Shown piece after piece: positions 20,669 to 29,520 of a stretch of 64,000 nucleotides of DNA (position 1 is the stretch's first letter; each line of letters begins with the position of its first letter). The stretch is taken from positions 186,001-250,000 of the forward strand of contig NC_015155.1 in assembly GCF_000179035.2 (NCBI RefSeq), in the 5' to 3' direction. The notes under the pieces were generated by a model. It was not told the DNA's origin. It saw only the letters and a program-made list of their open reading frames with translations, and ran no database searches. A program made the translations under genes and the position numbers. This DNA comes from Mycoplasma suis str. Illinois. Lineage in GTDB: Bacteria; Bacillota_I; Bacilli_A; Mycoplasmatales; Mycoplasmoidaceae.

Positions 20669-21022
20669 ATGTTAGGGTTTGTTTCTTGATGAGCGAAGGC
20701 CGCTCTGATTACTTTTTCTCTGGGGGGGGGGGCACTAGGAGGAGGTTATCTGTTAAGAGGTAATTTTTTTAAAGGTCCAGAAGAAACCTTTAAAAAACCA
20801 AAAAAAGTTAATGATTATTCAGGGAATTATTTAGGCACAGGAACTTATTTTCAAAACATGAATACAAATGGGGAAAATTGCGAAAGAGTTGAAGATAGCG
20901 GGGTAGAAATACTTTTGGATTGCATCGCAATTCCTCCCACAAACAAAAATAGAAGTGGTCAGGGAAGAGGCAAAAATCAAGTAGAAGCAATTTACAAAGT
21001 AGATATTGATAAAAATAAATAG
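20669..21022 (+). CDS. small secreted-type protein with G11 tract in its signal segment (117 aa)
   Basis: ATG followed by LGFVSWW (two TGA Trp codons), AKAALITFSLGGGALGGGYLL. The codons CTG GGG GGG GGG GCA are the G11 tract at 20722-20732; with eleven G the frame continues to TAG 21020, with 10 or 12 it would be lost. Downstream residues include a CERV...LLDC pair of Cys and a basic tail. The gene is therefore 'on' in this sequence. Function unknown. Confidence 0.75.
20722..20732 (+). repeat. G11 tract inside coding sequence (in frame)
   Basis: Longest homopolymer G run in the window, inside the hydrophobic segment of the gene at 20669. Slippage by one base would truncate the protein. It encodes Gly-Gly-Gly where family A proteins also have Gly pairs. 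Confidence 0.9.
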
Positions 21023-21038
21023 TTTTGTTTAACTACGC

Positions 21039-21157
21039 GGGGGGGGCGAAGCCAGTAATAGTTACTTCTCGAAAAATTATTTTTCAAATGAAAAACAAGT
21101 TGTAGATTTAGAAAAAACCGGAGATATCTCCGGTTTTTAACTAAATAAAAGAATTAG
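21039..21157 (+). promoter_or_regulatory. leader 7: G8 tract and long hairpin
   Basis: G8 at 21039-21046 followed 67 bases later by AAAACCGGAGA-TA-TCTCCGGTTTT (21114-21137), the longest of the leader hairpins, 20 bases before the ATG at 21158. No TAAAATTTA-type box is recognised before this tract. The hairpin ends in a T run and could also act as an attenuator. Confidence 0.65.
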
Positions 21158-21880
21158 ATGCTAGATATTTCTACTCTAGCAAAAATAGGTTTAACTATTT
21201 TTTCTGTAGGCGGTGCAGCTACTGGCGGTTATGCCGCCAGCATTGCACTAAATAATGGTGTTAATTCAAAAAGAATCAGAAGAGAAGCTTCTTTAGAAAA
21301 AGAATCCCCTTCAACAGACAAACATCACACTGATAATTCTCAAGACACTAATAATGAGGAAGTAAGGAAAAATATATTGTCTTCTGTATTAGAAGTTCAG
21401 GAAATTTCAGATAATGAGGATGATGTATTAGAAAATGACTTGACTGAAGAAGAATCAAAAGATATTTCAAAACTAACAGTATCTGCACAATATATCCAAA
21501 AAGATGGAGGGACTAATTATGAAGAAGAGAGACAATGACCCTCCTGTAAACAATGATTCAAAAATAAAAAGTCTGGAAAAGAAATGAGCTCAGAAGAATG
21601 TAAACAGTTAGTAAATCAAAAATGAAATCAAGATGGTGTAATTCAACCAACTATTTGAATAAGTTCTGATAAAGATACAGTTCAAAAAGTTCTTGATGAA
21701 TATGGATTATTAGAAAATTCTTCTTTAATTGGAAATAATAAGTGAACTGTAGGTACTATGATTTGCTCTAAGCAAGAAAATCAGGAATCAGATGGAAAGT
21801 TAATAGTTACTTGTGAATATAAAGTAGATGATCAATTAGTTAGTGTTGAAACTTCAAACACCGTAATTCATCAACAATAA
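21158..21880 (+). CDS. family A divergent member (240 aa)
   Basis: N-terminus MLDISTLAKIGLTIFSVGGAATGGYAA, then a short Ser/Asp-rich and acidic region, AQYIQKDG, SCKQWFK, EECKQLVNQKW, PTIWISSDKDTVQKVL, YGLL, WTVGTMIC and LIVTCEY. All four Cys and most Trp of the family A domain are conserved. First gene of a three-gene operon. Function unknown. Confidence 0.84.
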
Positions 21881-21887
21881 ATAATCT

Positions 21888-22427
21888 ATGGCATTAGCGG
21901 GAAGTAATTATTTAATAGCAGTAATTCTTGGAGTAATGGGAGCTGCATCTGCTGGGAGTTATGGTTTCTTCAATTACATAAAAGAACAAGGCACACAACA
22001 ATTAGAAAACAATGAAAAACAAAGACTTGTTGCAGAATTTTTTGAAAAAGAATCTTTCGATAATTCAAAAATTTCTTGCACCAAATTACTTAAAAGTACT
22101 AATATAGAAACTTTTGAAGAAAAGAAATTAGATGATCAAGAATGTCAAAAAGTAGTGAATGAAAAGTGAAAAAACAAAAATCAAGAACAACCATGAATTT
22201 GAATAAATGTAAATAAACAAGAAGTTGAAAAAGTATTAAGAAAATACAATCTCCTTTTCGGAGATGTTTATCATTCTCAAGAACCTAAAGATAAGAAATC
22301 ATGATTTGAAGGTTTCTTAGGTTGTGTTGAGGAAAAAGATTCTTCAAATGATCAAAAAGTAGTAGTTACTTGCAAAAAAAATGGAGATGAATCGAAAGCG
22401 AAAAGTTTTCTTTCAATAACTAGTTAA
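21888..22427 (+). CDS. family A domain protein lacking low-complexity middle (179 aa)
   Basis: Hydrophobic N-terminus LAGSNYLIAVILGVMGAASAGSY; the domain starts soon after: LVAEFFEKE, SCTKLL, ECQKVVNEKW, PWIWINVNKQEVEKVL, YNLL, GCVEEKD, VVVTCKK. Its stop TAA shares one A with the ATG of the next gene (TAATG at 22425-22429), so translation is probably coupled. Function unknown. Confidence 0.83.
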
Positions 22428-23200
22428 TGATTTTTTCAGGATTAAAGGGAATAGCTTTCCCTTTAATTGTTGGCGTTACAGGAGTATCAGCTGGAGGAGG
22501 ATTTAGTTTAGCTAGTTATTTAAGTAGTAACGCTAACAGCGTTACTTCTGAAAAAGATTTAGATTTAAGTCAACCAGAAATTAAATCTTTAGGTTCAGGG
22601 ACTTTAGAGGGGAGTCCTGATGTAATTTCTGGAATTTTTGGCAAAGATGTTCAAAAGGGTGTTAAAGATTTAGGTGTTGAAATAGATTTCCCTGACCAGC
22701 GAGTTACAGAGGAACAAAAAGAAGAAAGAAGAAGTAATGATTCCTTGACTTCTTCAGAGAATGAAAGATTAGTGGCAGAAGTAATTCATGATGAAGGTAG
22801 AAGTTATGGGATAACTTGTAAAGAATGAAAAGGAGAGGAAAGTGAAGGTAAATCGTTAGATGGGACTGTCTGTTTAGGAAAAGTTAATGAAGAATTAGGA
22901 GGAATAGGAGAAAGTAAAACAACATTGTGACTTAGAGCTGAACAAAGCAAAGCAGCAAAAATTCTAGGAGAATATATATCTTTAAGAGAAGAAGATTACT
23001 CCTTAATTAATAAAGATCAAAGAGAATCTTGAGATTTTGGAAGCTGAAAGTGTAAAAATAAGGAAGATGATAAAGATACTAATAAAGTAATTGTTAGTTG
23101 TGATTGATCTGGAAATAATGAACAAGGGGATGAAGAATCAGCTCAATCTCTTCCTAGAGAGCTAGGTGATAATGAACAAACTTTAGAGGAACACAGTTAG
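22427..23200 (+). CDS. family A domain protein (257 aa)
   Basis: Overlaps the previous stop by one base. Hydrophobic N-terminus GIAFPLIVGVTGVSAGGGFSL, Ser-rich middle, then LVAEVIHDEG, ITCKEWK, VCLGKVN, TTLWLRAEQSKAAKIL, SWKCKNK and VIVSCDW. The acidic block is weak. A Glu/Ser-rich tail follows the last Cys, as in the partial gene at 1. Function unknown. Confidence 0.83.
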
Positions 23201-23204
23201 TTAA

Positions 23205-23804
23205 ATGCTAGGTTCTAAGATTCTTTTATTTTTAAGTGGAGGAACAGTAACTGCTGGAACTTTAGGTGTTGAAATTAATTTCCTTCTCGGGGGGGGCAAT
23301 AAAGATCAATTAAATAAGAAAGTTGAAAAAGTTGATTTCAGAACAAGAACTAATAAAAGTAAAGATTCATTAGCTTCTTCTGTAGCTCCCTTTGGGAGCT
23401 TAGAAGTGGAAAAAGTAACTAAGGAAATTGATGAAGACGATTTAGATTGAGAATACATTTTGTATTACGGACAAGATCAGAAGAAGTGTGAGTCCAGCGT
23501 TGAAAAAAGTTGTAATACAAAATGACTAAAAGAAAGAGAATCTAAATGAAATAAGAAGAATCCTAAATCAACAACTGAGTTGTTGATTAGAAGAAAAAGA
23601 GGATTTACTTATGCGAGAACTAAGTCTGAAGAAAGTCAAGAAGAAAATCCGATAAGATGAATTGATTATTTTTTAGATGAATTTAAAGAAGAAAAGATAA
23701 CTCTTGATTTTGACGCTGCAGATTGCAACGAAATAAAAAAAGATCCAGAAGATAATAAATGACAAGAATGAGGTTGTCATTTAGCTATTCACAAAATTAA
23801 CTAA
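23205..23804 (+). CDS. family B Cys/Trp protein with in-frame G8 (199 aa)
   Basis: First of five consecutive family B genes. MLGSKILLFLSGGTVTAG, then LLGGGNKDQ where CTC GGG GGG GGC is the G8 tract (23289-23296); eight G keep the frame. Conserved features: NFRTRTN-like basic motif, DDLDWEYILYYG, KKCES, CNTKWLKE, LLIRRKRGF, RWIDYFLDEF, LDFDAADCNE, EWGCHLA: four Cys, several Trp as TGA. Function unknown. Confidence 0.83.
23289..23296 (+). repeat. G8 tract inside coding sequence (in frame)
   Basis: Codes for Gly-Gly-Gly just after the hydrophobic segment of the family B gene at 23205. The four other family B genes have no G tract at this place (LGEV, LGQN, LGEN, MNEN). Confidence 0.9.
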
Positions 23805-23830
23805 ATATTTTGAATTAGTAGTCTAAAAAG

Positions 23831-24457
23831 TTGATAGGTTCTAAATTATTGCCCCTTCTTTTTGGAGGGGCAATAACTGTCGGAGGTGTTGGTGCCGGAA
23901 TTAATTGATTTTTAGGAGAAAATGTTTCAAAATTAACTCAAAAACCTAAACAAGTAGATTACAGAAATAGACCTAAATCAATTCAAGAAATAACTAATTT
24001 AGTAGGTGAAAACTCTTCAAAACAAGAGCCAATAAATACAGTTAATGAGTCAGATTTAGACTGAGAATATATTTTGTTCTATGGCAATGAACAAAAGAAA
24101 TGTGAATTTGGAGGTAAAGATAAAGAAAGATGAGCTCCTAAATTAGGTACAGAATGTACAACAGATTGATTAAGAACTAAAAAGAGTCAAGGAAAAAAGA
24201 ATGATAATCCAAATTCAAAAACAGATCTAACAATAAGAAGAAAAAATGATTTTGTATATGGAGATATAACAAATTTAGAGGGAGAAGTCCCTCTAAATTG
24301 AATTAATTACTTCTTGGATGACTTTAAGAATAAGGAGAAAATAGAACTTGATTTTGTTGCTGCAGACTGTACTGAAGTTAAAGAACAAATAGAAAGTAGT
24401 CAGTGAAAAGAGTGGAAGTGTTTTGTTAGATTGCCAGATAGCAAACTAAATAATTAA
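23831..24457 (+). CDS. family B Cys/Trp protein (208 aa)
   Basis: TTG start inferred from alignment of MIGSKLLPLLFGGAITVGG with the other family B starts (ATG or TTG, then Leu/Ile-Gly-Ser-Lys). TGA Trp occurs within residues 30-35 (NWFLGEN). Then VDYRNRPK, SDLDWEYILFYG, KKCEFGGKD, CTTDWLR, LTIRRKNDF, NWINYFLDDF, ADCTEV and EWKCFVR. Function unknown. Confidence 0.82.
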
Positions 24458-24464
24458 ATAAATT

Positions 24465-25070
24465 TTGTTAAGTTCTAAACTTTCTCTCCTTTTAGGAGGA
24501 AGTTTTTTAGCTACAGGGAGTTCTGTTGGTTTAGGTCTGAAATATTTTTTAGGAGAAGTTTATGGACAATCATCACAAACTCCTAGAAAAATAAATTTCA
24601 GAGAAAAAATTGAAGATAATCCCCCTTCTCCCGAAGAACAACAAGAAAAAATAACAGAAGTTAAGGAAGACGATCTATTTTGGGAATACATTTTGTATTA
24701 CGGAACAGATAAGAAAAAGTGTGAGTTCGGAGGTAGAAATAAAAGAAATTGAGAAACTGGTTTAGGTAGTGATTGCACTACAGAATGACTTAAGAAAAAA
24801 TCTTCTAAGTGAGAGAAAAAGAATGATAAATCTGAAACAGAATTATCAATAAGAAGAAAGAAGGATTTTGTTTATGATCATGAGACATCAAATAATGGAG
24901 ATGAGAATCCAAGAATATGAATTAGTTATTTCTTGGATGAATTTAGAAAAGACAATATAAAGCTTGATTTTGATCCATCGGATTGTAATGTAATTCCTCA
25001 AAATGAGGAAAGTAAAAATAGATGAAATGAATGAAATTGTTATTTAGCTGTTCCCAGTTCAACTAATTAA
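24465..25070 (+). CDS. family B Cys/Trp protein (201 aa)
   Basis: TTG start, seven bases after the previous stop; MLSSKLSLLLGGSFLATGSSVGLG. Then NFREKIED, DDLFWEYILYYG, KKCEFGGRN, CTTEWLKK, LSIRRKKDF, RIWISYFLDEF, SDCNVI, EWNCYLA. The first 30 residues are close to those of the gene at 25095. Function unknown. Confidence 0.83.
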
Positions 25071-25094
25071 TAATTGAATTCAATAATTTAGAAC

Positions 25095-25706
25095 TTGTTA
25101 GGTTCTAAATTATTTCTTCTTGGAGGAGGTCTTCTAGCTACAGGTAGTTCTGTAGGTTTAGGTTTGAAATATCTTTTGGGACAAAATTTTGAAAAATTTG
25201 TCCCAAAAGTTAATTACAGAAAGAGAATAAAACCCGAAAATGAAAGTTCTTCCACAGAAGTTTCTTTAGAAAAAATAAGAGAAGTTCAAGAGAATGATTT
25301 AGATTGGGAGTACATTTTTTACTATGACCAAGATAAAAAGAAATGTGAATTTGATGGAAAGAATAGTGAGAGATGGGAATCTAATTTAGGAAAAGAATGT
25401 ACTACAAGTTGGCTTTCTGAGAAAGCCAAGCAGTGAAATAAAAGTAATCCTAACTCTAAAGTAGAGTTATTGATTAGGAGAAAGAAAGATTTTGTTTACA
25501 ATCATGAACCTTCCCATAATGGGGAAGAAAATCCAAGACAATGAATTAATTATTATTTGGAGGAATTTAAGAGAGAAAAAATAAGTCTTGACTTTGATGA
25601 TGCTTCTGATTGCAATGAAATTAATAAAAATATTGGAGATCAAGGATCTCAAAGTCAATGACAAGAATGAAGTTGTTATAAAGCTATCTCAAGAGAATCT
25701 AACTAA
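25095..25706 (+). CDS. family B Cys/Trp protein (203 aa)
   Basis: TTG start; MLGSKLFLLGGGLLATGSSVGLGLKYLLG. Then NYRKRIKP, NDLDWEYIFYYD, KKCEFDGKN, CTTSWLSEK, LLIRRKKDF, RQWINYYLEEF, SDCNEI, EWSCYKA. Some Trp are TGG here (DWEY, TSWL). Function unknown. Confidence 0.83.
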
Positions 25707-25729
25707 CGAAAGAATTAGTTAGATAAAAA

Positions 25730-26356
25730 ATGATCAGCCTTAAGACTTTTCTTTTGACGGGAGGAGGAATCCTAGCTACTGGAAGTACTGTCGGAGTTGG
25801 CCTTAGATTTTTAATGAATGAGAATTATTCTCCTTTAGTTCCGAAAATTAATCCAGTTAATTTTCGAGACAGAATTGGTAGAGCCCAAACCAAAGAATTT
25901 ATTCCTGAAAAAACAATAACTTCTAAAGAACAAATAAAAGAAGTTACTGAAGATGATTTGGATTGGGAATACATTCTGTATTACCAAGACAATAAAAAGA
26001 AATGTGAGTTTAGTGGAAATAATAAAGAAAGATGAGAGAAGGGATTGGAAAAGAAGTGTGCAACAGAATGACTTAAAGAAAAAGAAAAGAATTGGAATAA
26101 AACAAATTCAAAATCTACTACTGAATTATTAATAAGAAGAAAAAAGGATTTTGTTTATGAACATGAAAAAACAGAAGATGAAAAAGAAAATCCCATTAGA
26201 TGGATTGACTATTTCTTAGATGAATTTAAAAGAGAAGGAATTTCATTTGATTTTTCAGATGCCTCTGACTGCAATCCAATAAATCAAAAAGAAAAAGAGA
26301 ATAGCAAATGAAATGAATGATCTTGCCATTTGCCTTTCGAGACAAATAGCCAATAA
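25730..26356 (+). CDS. family B Cys/Trp protein (208 aa)
   Basis: ATG start; MISLKTFLLTGGGILATGSTVGVGLRFLM. Then NFRDRIGR, DDLDWEYILYYQ, KKCEFSGNN, CATEWLKE, LLIRRKKDF, RWIDYFLDEF, SDCNPI, EWSCHLP. Last of the five-gene family B run. Function unknown. Confidence 0.83.
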
Positions 26357-26580
26357 TTAAGTTTTTAAATTTTTATTTCTAGGAAGAAGGAAAAATAATA
26401 AAAATATTTTTTATTTAGGGAGAATTAATCAAAAACTTGTTAATTCTTGAATTAAAAAATAGATAAATTATTGCAAAATAATAATTATTATCTAGATTCT
26501 TTATTAATTATTTTTTTCTAATAAAAAGATGGTCAGATTTTTAGGTAAATATATTAATTATTAAGTAAAGTTATTAAGAA

Positions 26581-27111
26581 ATGCTAAGTTCAGCAGCAAC
26601 TAAATTAATGTTGCTCTTAGGATCAGGAATTGTTTTGGGAGGAACAGCTGGAACTGGATTAGGAATATTAAAAAGTAAAGGTATTTTGGGTCAAGCCCAA
26701 AATACTGAACGGAATGAAGAAGATGATTACGAAATAAAAGATGTCAAAGAAGATGATATAGTTTGGGAATATTTCTTTAATGATGGAAAAGATAAACAAG
26801 AATGTAGGTTAAATGTAAGACCATCAGATGGGTCAGAAGGAGTTTCTGAAGATCAAGAAGTAAGTGAATGTTTAACAAATTGATCTAAAAAATTAAAAGA
26901 GCAAAGTAAGAAATATGAATTATGGTTAAGAGGGAGGAAAGACAAAATAAGTTCCACTGAAAATAATTCGATAGAAAATTGAGTTAAAGAATTTATTAGT
27001 GGAGAATCATCTTCTTTTCAATTGCAATTTGAGAATTGCAATAAGTGAGAAGATAATGAATTAGAAAAAAGTAAATGAGGAGTGTGACACTGCACTAAAA
27101 CAGTAAGTTAA
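26581..27111 (+). CDS. divergent family B member (176 aa)
   Basis: Separated from the family B run by a 224-base AT-rich gap (26357-26580) in which no gene or hairpin is recognised. Hydrophobic LMLLLGSGIVLGGTAGTGLG, then DDIVWEYFFNDGKDKQECRL, ECLTNWSKKL, LWLRGRKDKI, NWVKEFI, QFENCNKW and VWHCTK: the four Cys and the WEY motif of family B at shorter spacing. Function unknown. Confidence 0.8.
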
Positions 27112-27143
27112 GAAATTAATATCTTTTTATAAGCAAATAAAAG

Positions 27144-27509
27144 ATGTTATTTATATATAAAGTATTGCTGGGTACAGCAGGTACTTTGACTGCAGGTGGA
27201 CTTATAGGTAGTGCCTATAAGTACAGTGTTGAACAATTCAATGATGATGAGCATGGTTTAAAAAAATGAGCTCATGAATTGGGGATAAAAGGACAAGGTG
27301 AACGAGGAGTTGATGGAGGAGGATTAATAACTCCTCCTAGTTTAGTTAAGGGAGATCAAGGAACAAAAGGTTTAGGTAGTGGAAATAGTGGTAGGGGAAC
27401 TTTAAGTCCGAGTGCGGAAGAAGAATCAAATAGATTTAATGGTCAACTTCAAGGAACAGTTGAAAGTGCATTAAGTAGTGGAACTCAAACTAGAACATTC
27501 GGAAATTAA
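27144..27509 (+). CDS. family C small Gly-rich protein (121 aa)
   Basis: ATG 27144 gives MLFIYKVLLGTAGTLTAGGLIGSAYKYSVEQFNDD, matching the genes at 28072 and 29094; TGA Trp lies in LKKWAHE. The remainder is Gly/Ser/Pro-rich without Cys and ends with an RLNGQLQG-like amphipathic stretch (NRFNGQLQGTVESAL). The first of three C-type genes, each followed by a hairpin. Function unknown. Confidence 0.75.
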
Positions 27510-27533
27510 AACCATAAAATCTTTTATGGTTTT
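27508..27533 (+). terminator. terminator-like hairpin
   Basis: AAAACCATAAAA-TC-TTTTATGGTTTT, a perfect 12-bp stem overlapping the stop codon of the family C gene and ending in a T run. Confidence 0.7.
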
Positions 27534-27545
27534 AATTAATAATTA

Positions 27546-27974
27546 ATGGCTCTTAAACTAATTCACATTATCGCGGGGGGGGTCATTGCACTTAGCTCAT
27601 TAGCTAGTGTTTCTTTAACTTACAAACTTGGAGCTGCCAGTGGCAGCTCAATTGTTCAATTAAGTGCAATAGATAAAGGAGCATTATTAAGTAAACAAGA
27701 AATTACAGATATTAATTCTCTTCCTCAGAGAATTAAGGAAACAGTTAGAGATAGTAGAAATAGAAATTTCCCTATAATGCTTTTCAAAGGAAATGAAAAG
27801 ATGTCAATTAATAAGTTAACTATTGGAGATATTGCAAATTACTGAGATCATTATTTAAAGAAAGAAGCTAAATTAAAGGAAGAACACTTGAAATATAGAG
27901 TTTGAGCTTTATCTAGAACTTGTGAGTTCACGATAAATAATGGAGAAGGAGAATGATATTGTTGAGTAGGATAA
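27546..27974 (+). CDS. family D protein with in-frame G8 (142 aa)
   Basis: MALKLIHIIAGGVIALSSLASVSLTYKLG: codons ATC GCG GGG GGG GTC cover the G8 tract (27575-27582), which is in frame here. Later motifs FPIMLFKGNEKM, ANYWDHYLKKEAKL, SRTCEF and EWYCWVG at the end. Two Cys. Paralogue at 28480 shares these motifs. Function unknown; hydrophobic N-terminus suggests export. Confidence 0.8.
27575..27582 (+). repeat. G8 tract inside coding sequence (in frame)
   Basis: Within the hydrophobic segment of the family D gene at 27546. The same length of tract in the sister gene at 28480 is out of frame, because that gene has one base fewer between the tract and the next conserved codon. Confidence 0.9.
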
Positions 27975-27999
27975 TTTTCTATAAATAATTAATTAGAAA

Positions 28000-28021
28000 T
28001 TCTCTCCCAAGTGAGAGAGAA
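28000..28021 (+). terminator. terminator-like hairpin
   Basis: TTCTCTC - CCAAGTGA - GAGAGAA, 7-bp stem, 25 bases after the stop of the family D gene. Confidence 0.5.
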
Positions 28022-28071
28022 AAATTAATTATTTAAGGAAAAAAGAACATAAAAACTAAAGTTAACTAGTA

Positions 28072-28416
28072 ATGTTATTTATCTATAAGTTGTTACTGGG
28101 AGCAATAGGTACAGTAACAACTGGTGGACTTTTAGGAGCGGACTATAAGTACAGTGTAGATCAATTTAATGATGATTCAGATTTAAGGGAAATGTCAAAT
28201 GGATTAAGTTCTGGGAATGCAGATCTTTTAGAACCGTTCAAGAGAACTGAAAAAGATGGCAGCGGGGATGGATCTTTGGAAGCAACAGTTAAAGGTGAAA
28301 GTGGAACATTAAAACCTGATGTTGGTTTAGAAGCTAGAAATTTACAAGATCAATTACAAGGAGTTGTAGATGATGTAACTAACAGGGCAAGTACAATAAG
28401 ACTTCCTAATAGATAA
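28072..28416 (+). CDS. family C small Gly-rich protein (114 aa)
   Basis: MLFIYKLLLGAIGTVTTGGLLGADYKYSVDQFNDD closely matches the genes at 27144 and 29094. Gly/Ser/Asp-rich middle, ending LQDQLQGVVDDV...RLPNR. No Cys. Followed directly by a long hairpin. Function unknown. Confidence 0.76.
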   Translation: MLFIYKLLLGAIGTVTTGGLLGADYKYSVDQFNDDSDLREMSNGLSSGNADLLEPFKRTEKDGSGDGSLEATVKGESGTLKPDVGLEARNLQDQLQGVVDDVTNRASTIRLPNR

Positions 28417-28460
28417 AAACATAGAAATTTTTATGTTTGTCATAAAATTTTCTATGTTTT
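28416..28460 (+). terminator. long terminator-like hairpin
   Basis: A 20-bp inverted repeat with one mismatch: arms 28416-28435 and 28441-28460, loop TTTGT. It starts in the stop codon of the family C gene; arms begin AAAACATAGAAA and end TTTCTATGTTTT. Confidence 0.7.
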
Positions 28461-28479
28461 AAATAGTTAGTTTTTAAGA

Positions 28480-28967
28480 ATGGCTTTGAAGTTAATGCAC
28501 TTAATGATTGCGGGGGGGGCATTCTTTTCTCTTCAGCACTTGGAACTTCTTTAGCTTATAGTCTTAGCGGAGGTGCTGGTAACAGCACTCCTAAATTATC
28601 AGAAAAAGAACAATCAATTAGAAAGGGACAAAAATTAAGTAAAAAAGTTTTATCTGAGAATGGAAATAATTCAATTTGTGACTCTAAAAATGGATTGTTT
28701 GACAAATCTTGTCCTGAACCAGTACAAGATTTATTGGTGTCCGGAAGAAATAAAAGATTCCCAATAGTTATGTTTGGAGGGAATCAAGAAATAAAAGCTG
28801 GATCATTGTCATCAAGAGATTTAGCTCATTATTGAGATAGTTATTTAAAGAATGATGCAAAATTGAGTGAAGAGCTAAAAGGTAAAGTTGACAAATCGAC
28901 AAGAACTTGTCAATTTGCCTGAAATAGTCAAAAGAAAGTTGGGGAATGATATTGTTGAGTAGGTTAA
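28480..28967 (+). CDS. family D gene, out of frame at G8 (phase-off state)
   Basis: MALKLMHLMIAGG reads from ATG 28480 into a G8 tract (28512-28519). With eight G the frame ends at TAG 28552-28554 after 24 codons. In the frame needing one more G the protein continues GILFSSALGTSLAYSLSGG to TAA 28965-28967, with GRNKRFPIVMFGGNQ, AHYWDSYLKNDAKL, TRTCQF and EWYCWVG as in the gene at 27546. Nine G would give 162 aa and align without gap to that paralogue. No other defect is seen, so this looks like a reversible off state. Confidence 0.82.
28512..28519 (+). repeat. G8 tract inside coding sequence (out of frame)
   Basis: One G short of the in-frame length for the family D gene at 28480; nine or six G would restore the reading frame. 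Confidence 0.9.
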
Positions 28968-29008
28968 AAGAAAAATAATTTCTTTTAATAAATAGTTAAT
29001 AGAAGGAG

Positions 29009-29028
29009 ATTCCCTTAAAATGGGGAAT
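29009..29028 (+). terminator. weak hairpin after family D gene
   Basis: ATTCCC-TTAAAATG-GGGAAT followed by TTTTC, 41 bases after the family D stop codon. Confidence 0.4.
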
Positions 29029-29093
29029 TTTCAATAAATTAAGAAAATTAGAAATTAATATCTGAGTAATGTTTTAAAAAAGTTTTTTAGAGA

Positions 29094-29438
29094 ATGTTAT
29101 TAATTTCTAAAGTACTACTAGGAATAGTGGGCACTTTGGCAACTGGTGGACTTTTAGGAGCAGCCTATAAGTATAGTTCAGATCAATTTAATGATGATTC
29201 TGAATCATCATCATGATTAAGAAGTTTACCTGAACATGGTCGAGGGAGAGATGGTTTTCTACCAGTTCCAGATTTAACTTTGAGAGCTCTTGATGAAAAA
29301 TTTACAGAAGGAGGAAGCCCTAATGTTTCGGGAAGTTCTGGAGTTGAAGGGGAAGCTAATAGATTACAAAGACAATTGCAAGAACCTTTAAATAATGTAA
29401 ATGGACAAATTCCTCAAATAAGAGTTCCGGGAAGGTAA
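29094..29438 (+). CDS. family C small Gly-rich protein (114 aa)
   Basis: MLLISKVLLGIVGTLATGGLLGAAYKYSSDQFNDDSE; a TGA Trp follows the Ser run (SSSWLRSL). Pro/Gly/Ser-rich middle and the common end LQRQLQEPLNNV...IRVPGR. ATG 29094 was chosen by alignment; another ATG at 29069 is in a different context. Third C-type gene; unlike the first two it is followed by hsdS rather than a D-type gene. Function unknown. Confidence 0.75.
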
Positions 29439-29449
29439 ATTTTTTCCAA

Positions 29450-29494
29450 AACAATTAGAAAAAGTCTCCCAAAAGGGAGCTTTTGAAAATTGTT
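29450..29494 (+). terminator. two-part terminator hairpin
   Basis: Outer stem AACAATT / AATTGTT (29450-29456 with 29488-29494) enclosing CTCCC-AAAA-GGGAG (29466-29479). It separates the paralogue array from the restriction-modification locus. Confidence 0.6.
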
Positions 29495-29520
29495 AAAAAT
29501 TTAATAAATTTTTATTTAGT

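Noticed and set aside
28512-28519. Explaining the out-of-frame G8 tracts purely as homopolymer sequencing errors
   Set aside because: G8 is in frame at 23289 and 27575 and G11 at 20722, so errors would have to be selective. It cannot be excluded for single sites without reads.
1-29500. CRISPR array or VNTR explanation for the repeated structures
   Set aside because: Repeats are whole genes of about 0.35-1 kb and leaders, without short regularly spaced direct repeats; no cas genes are present.
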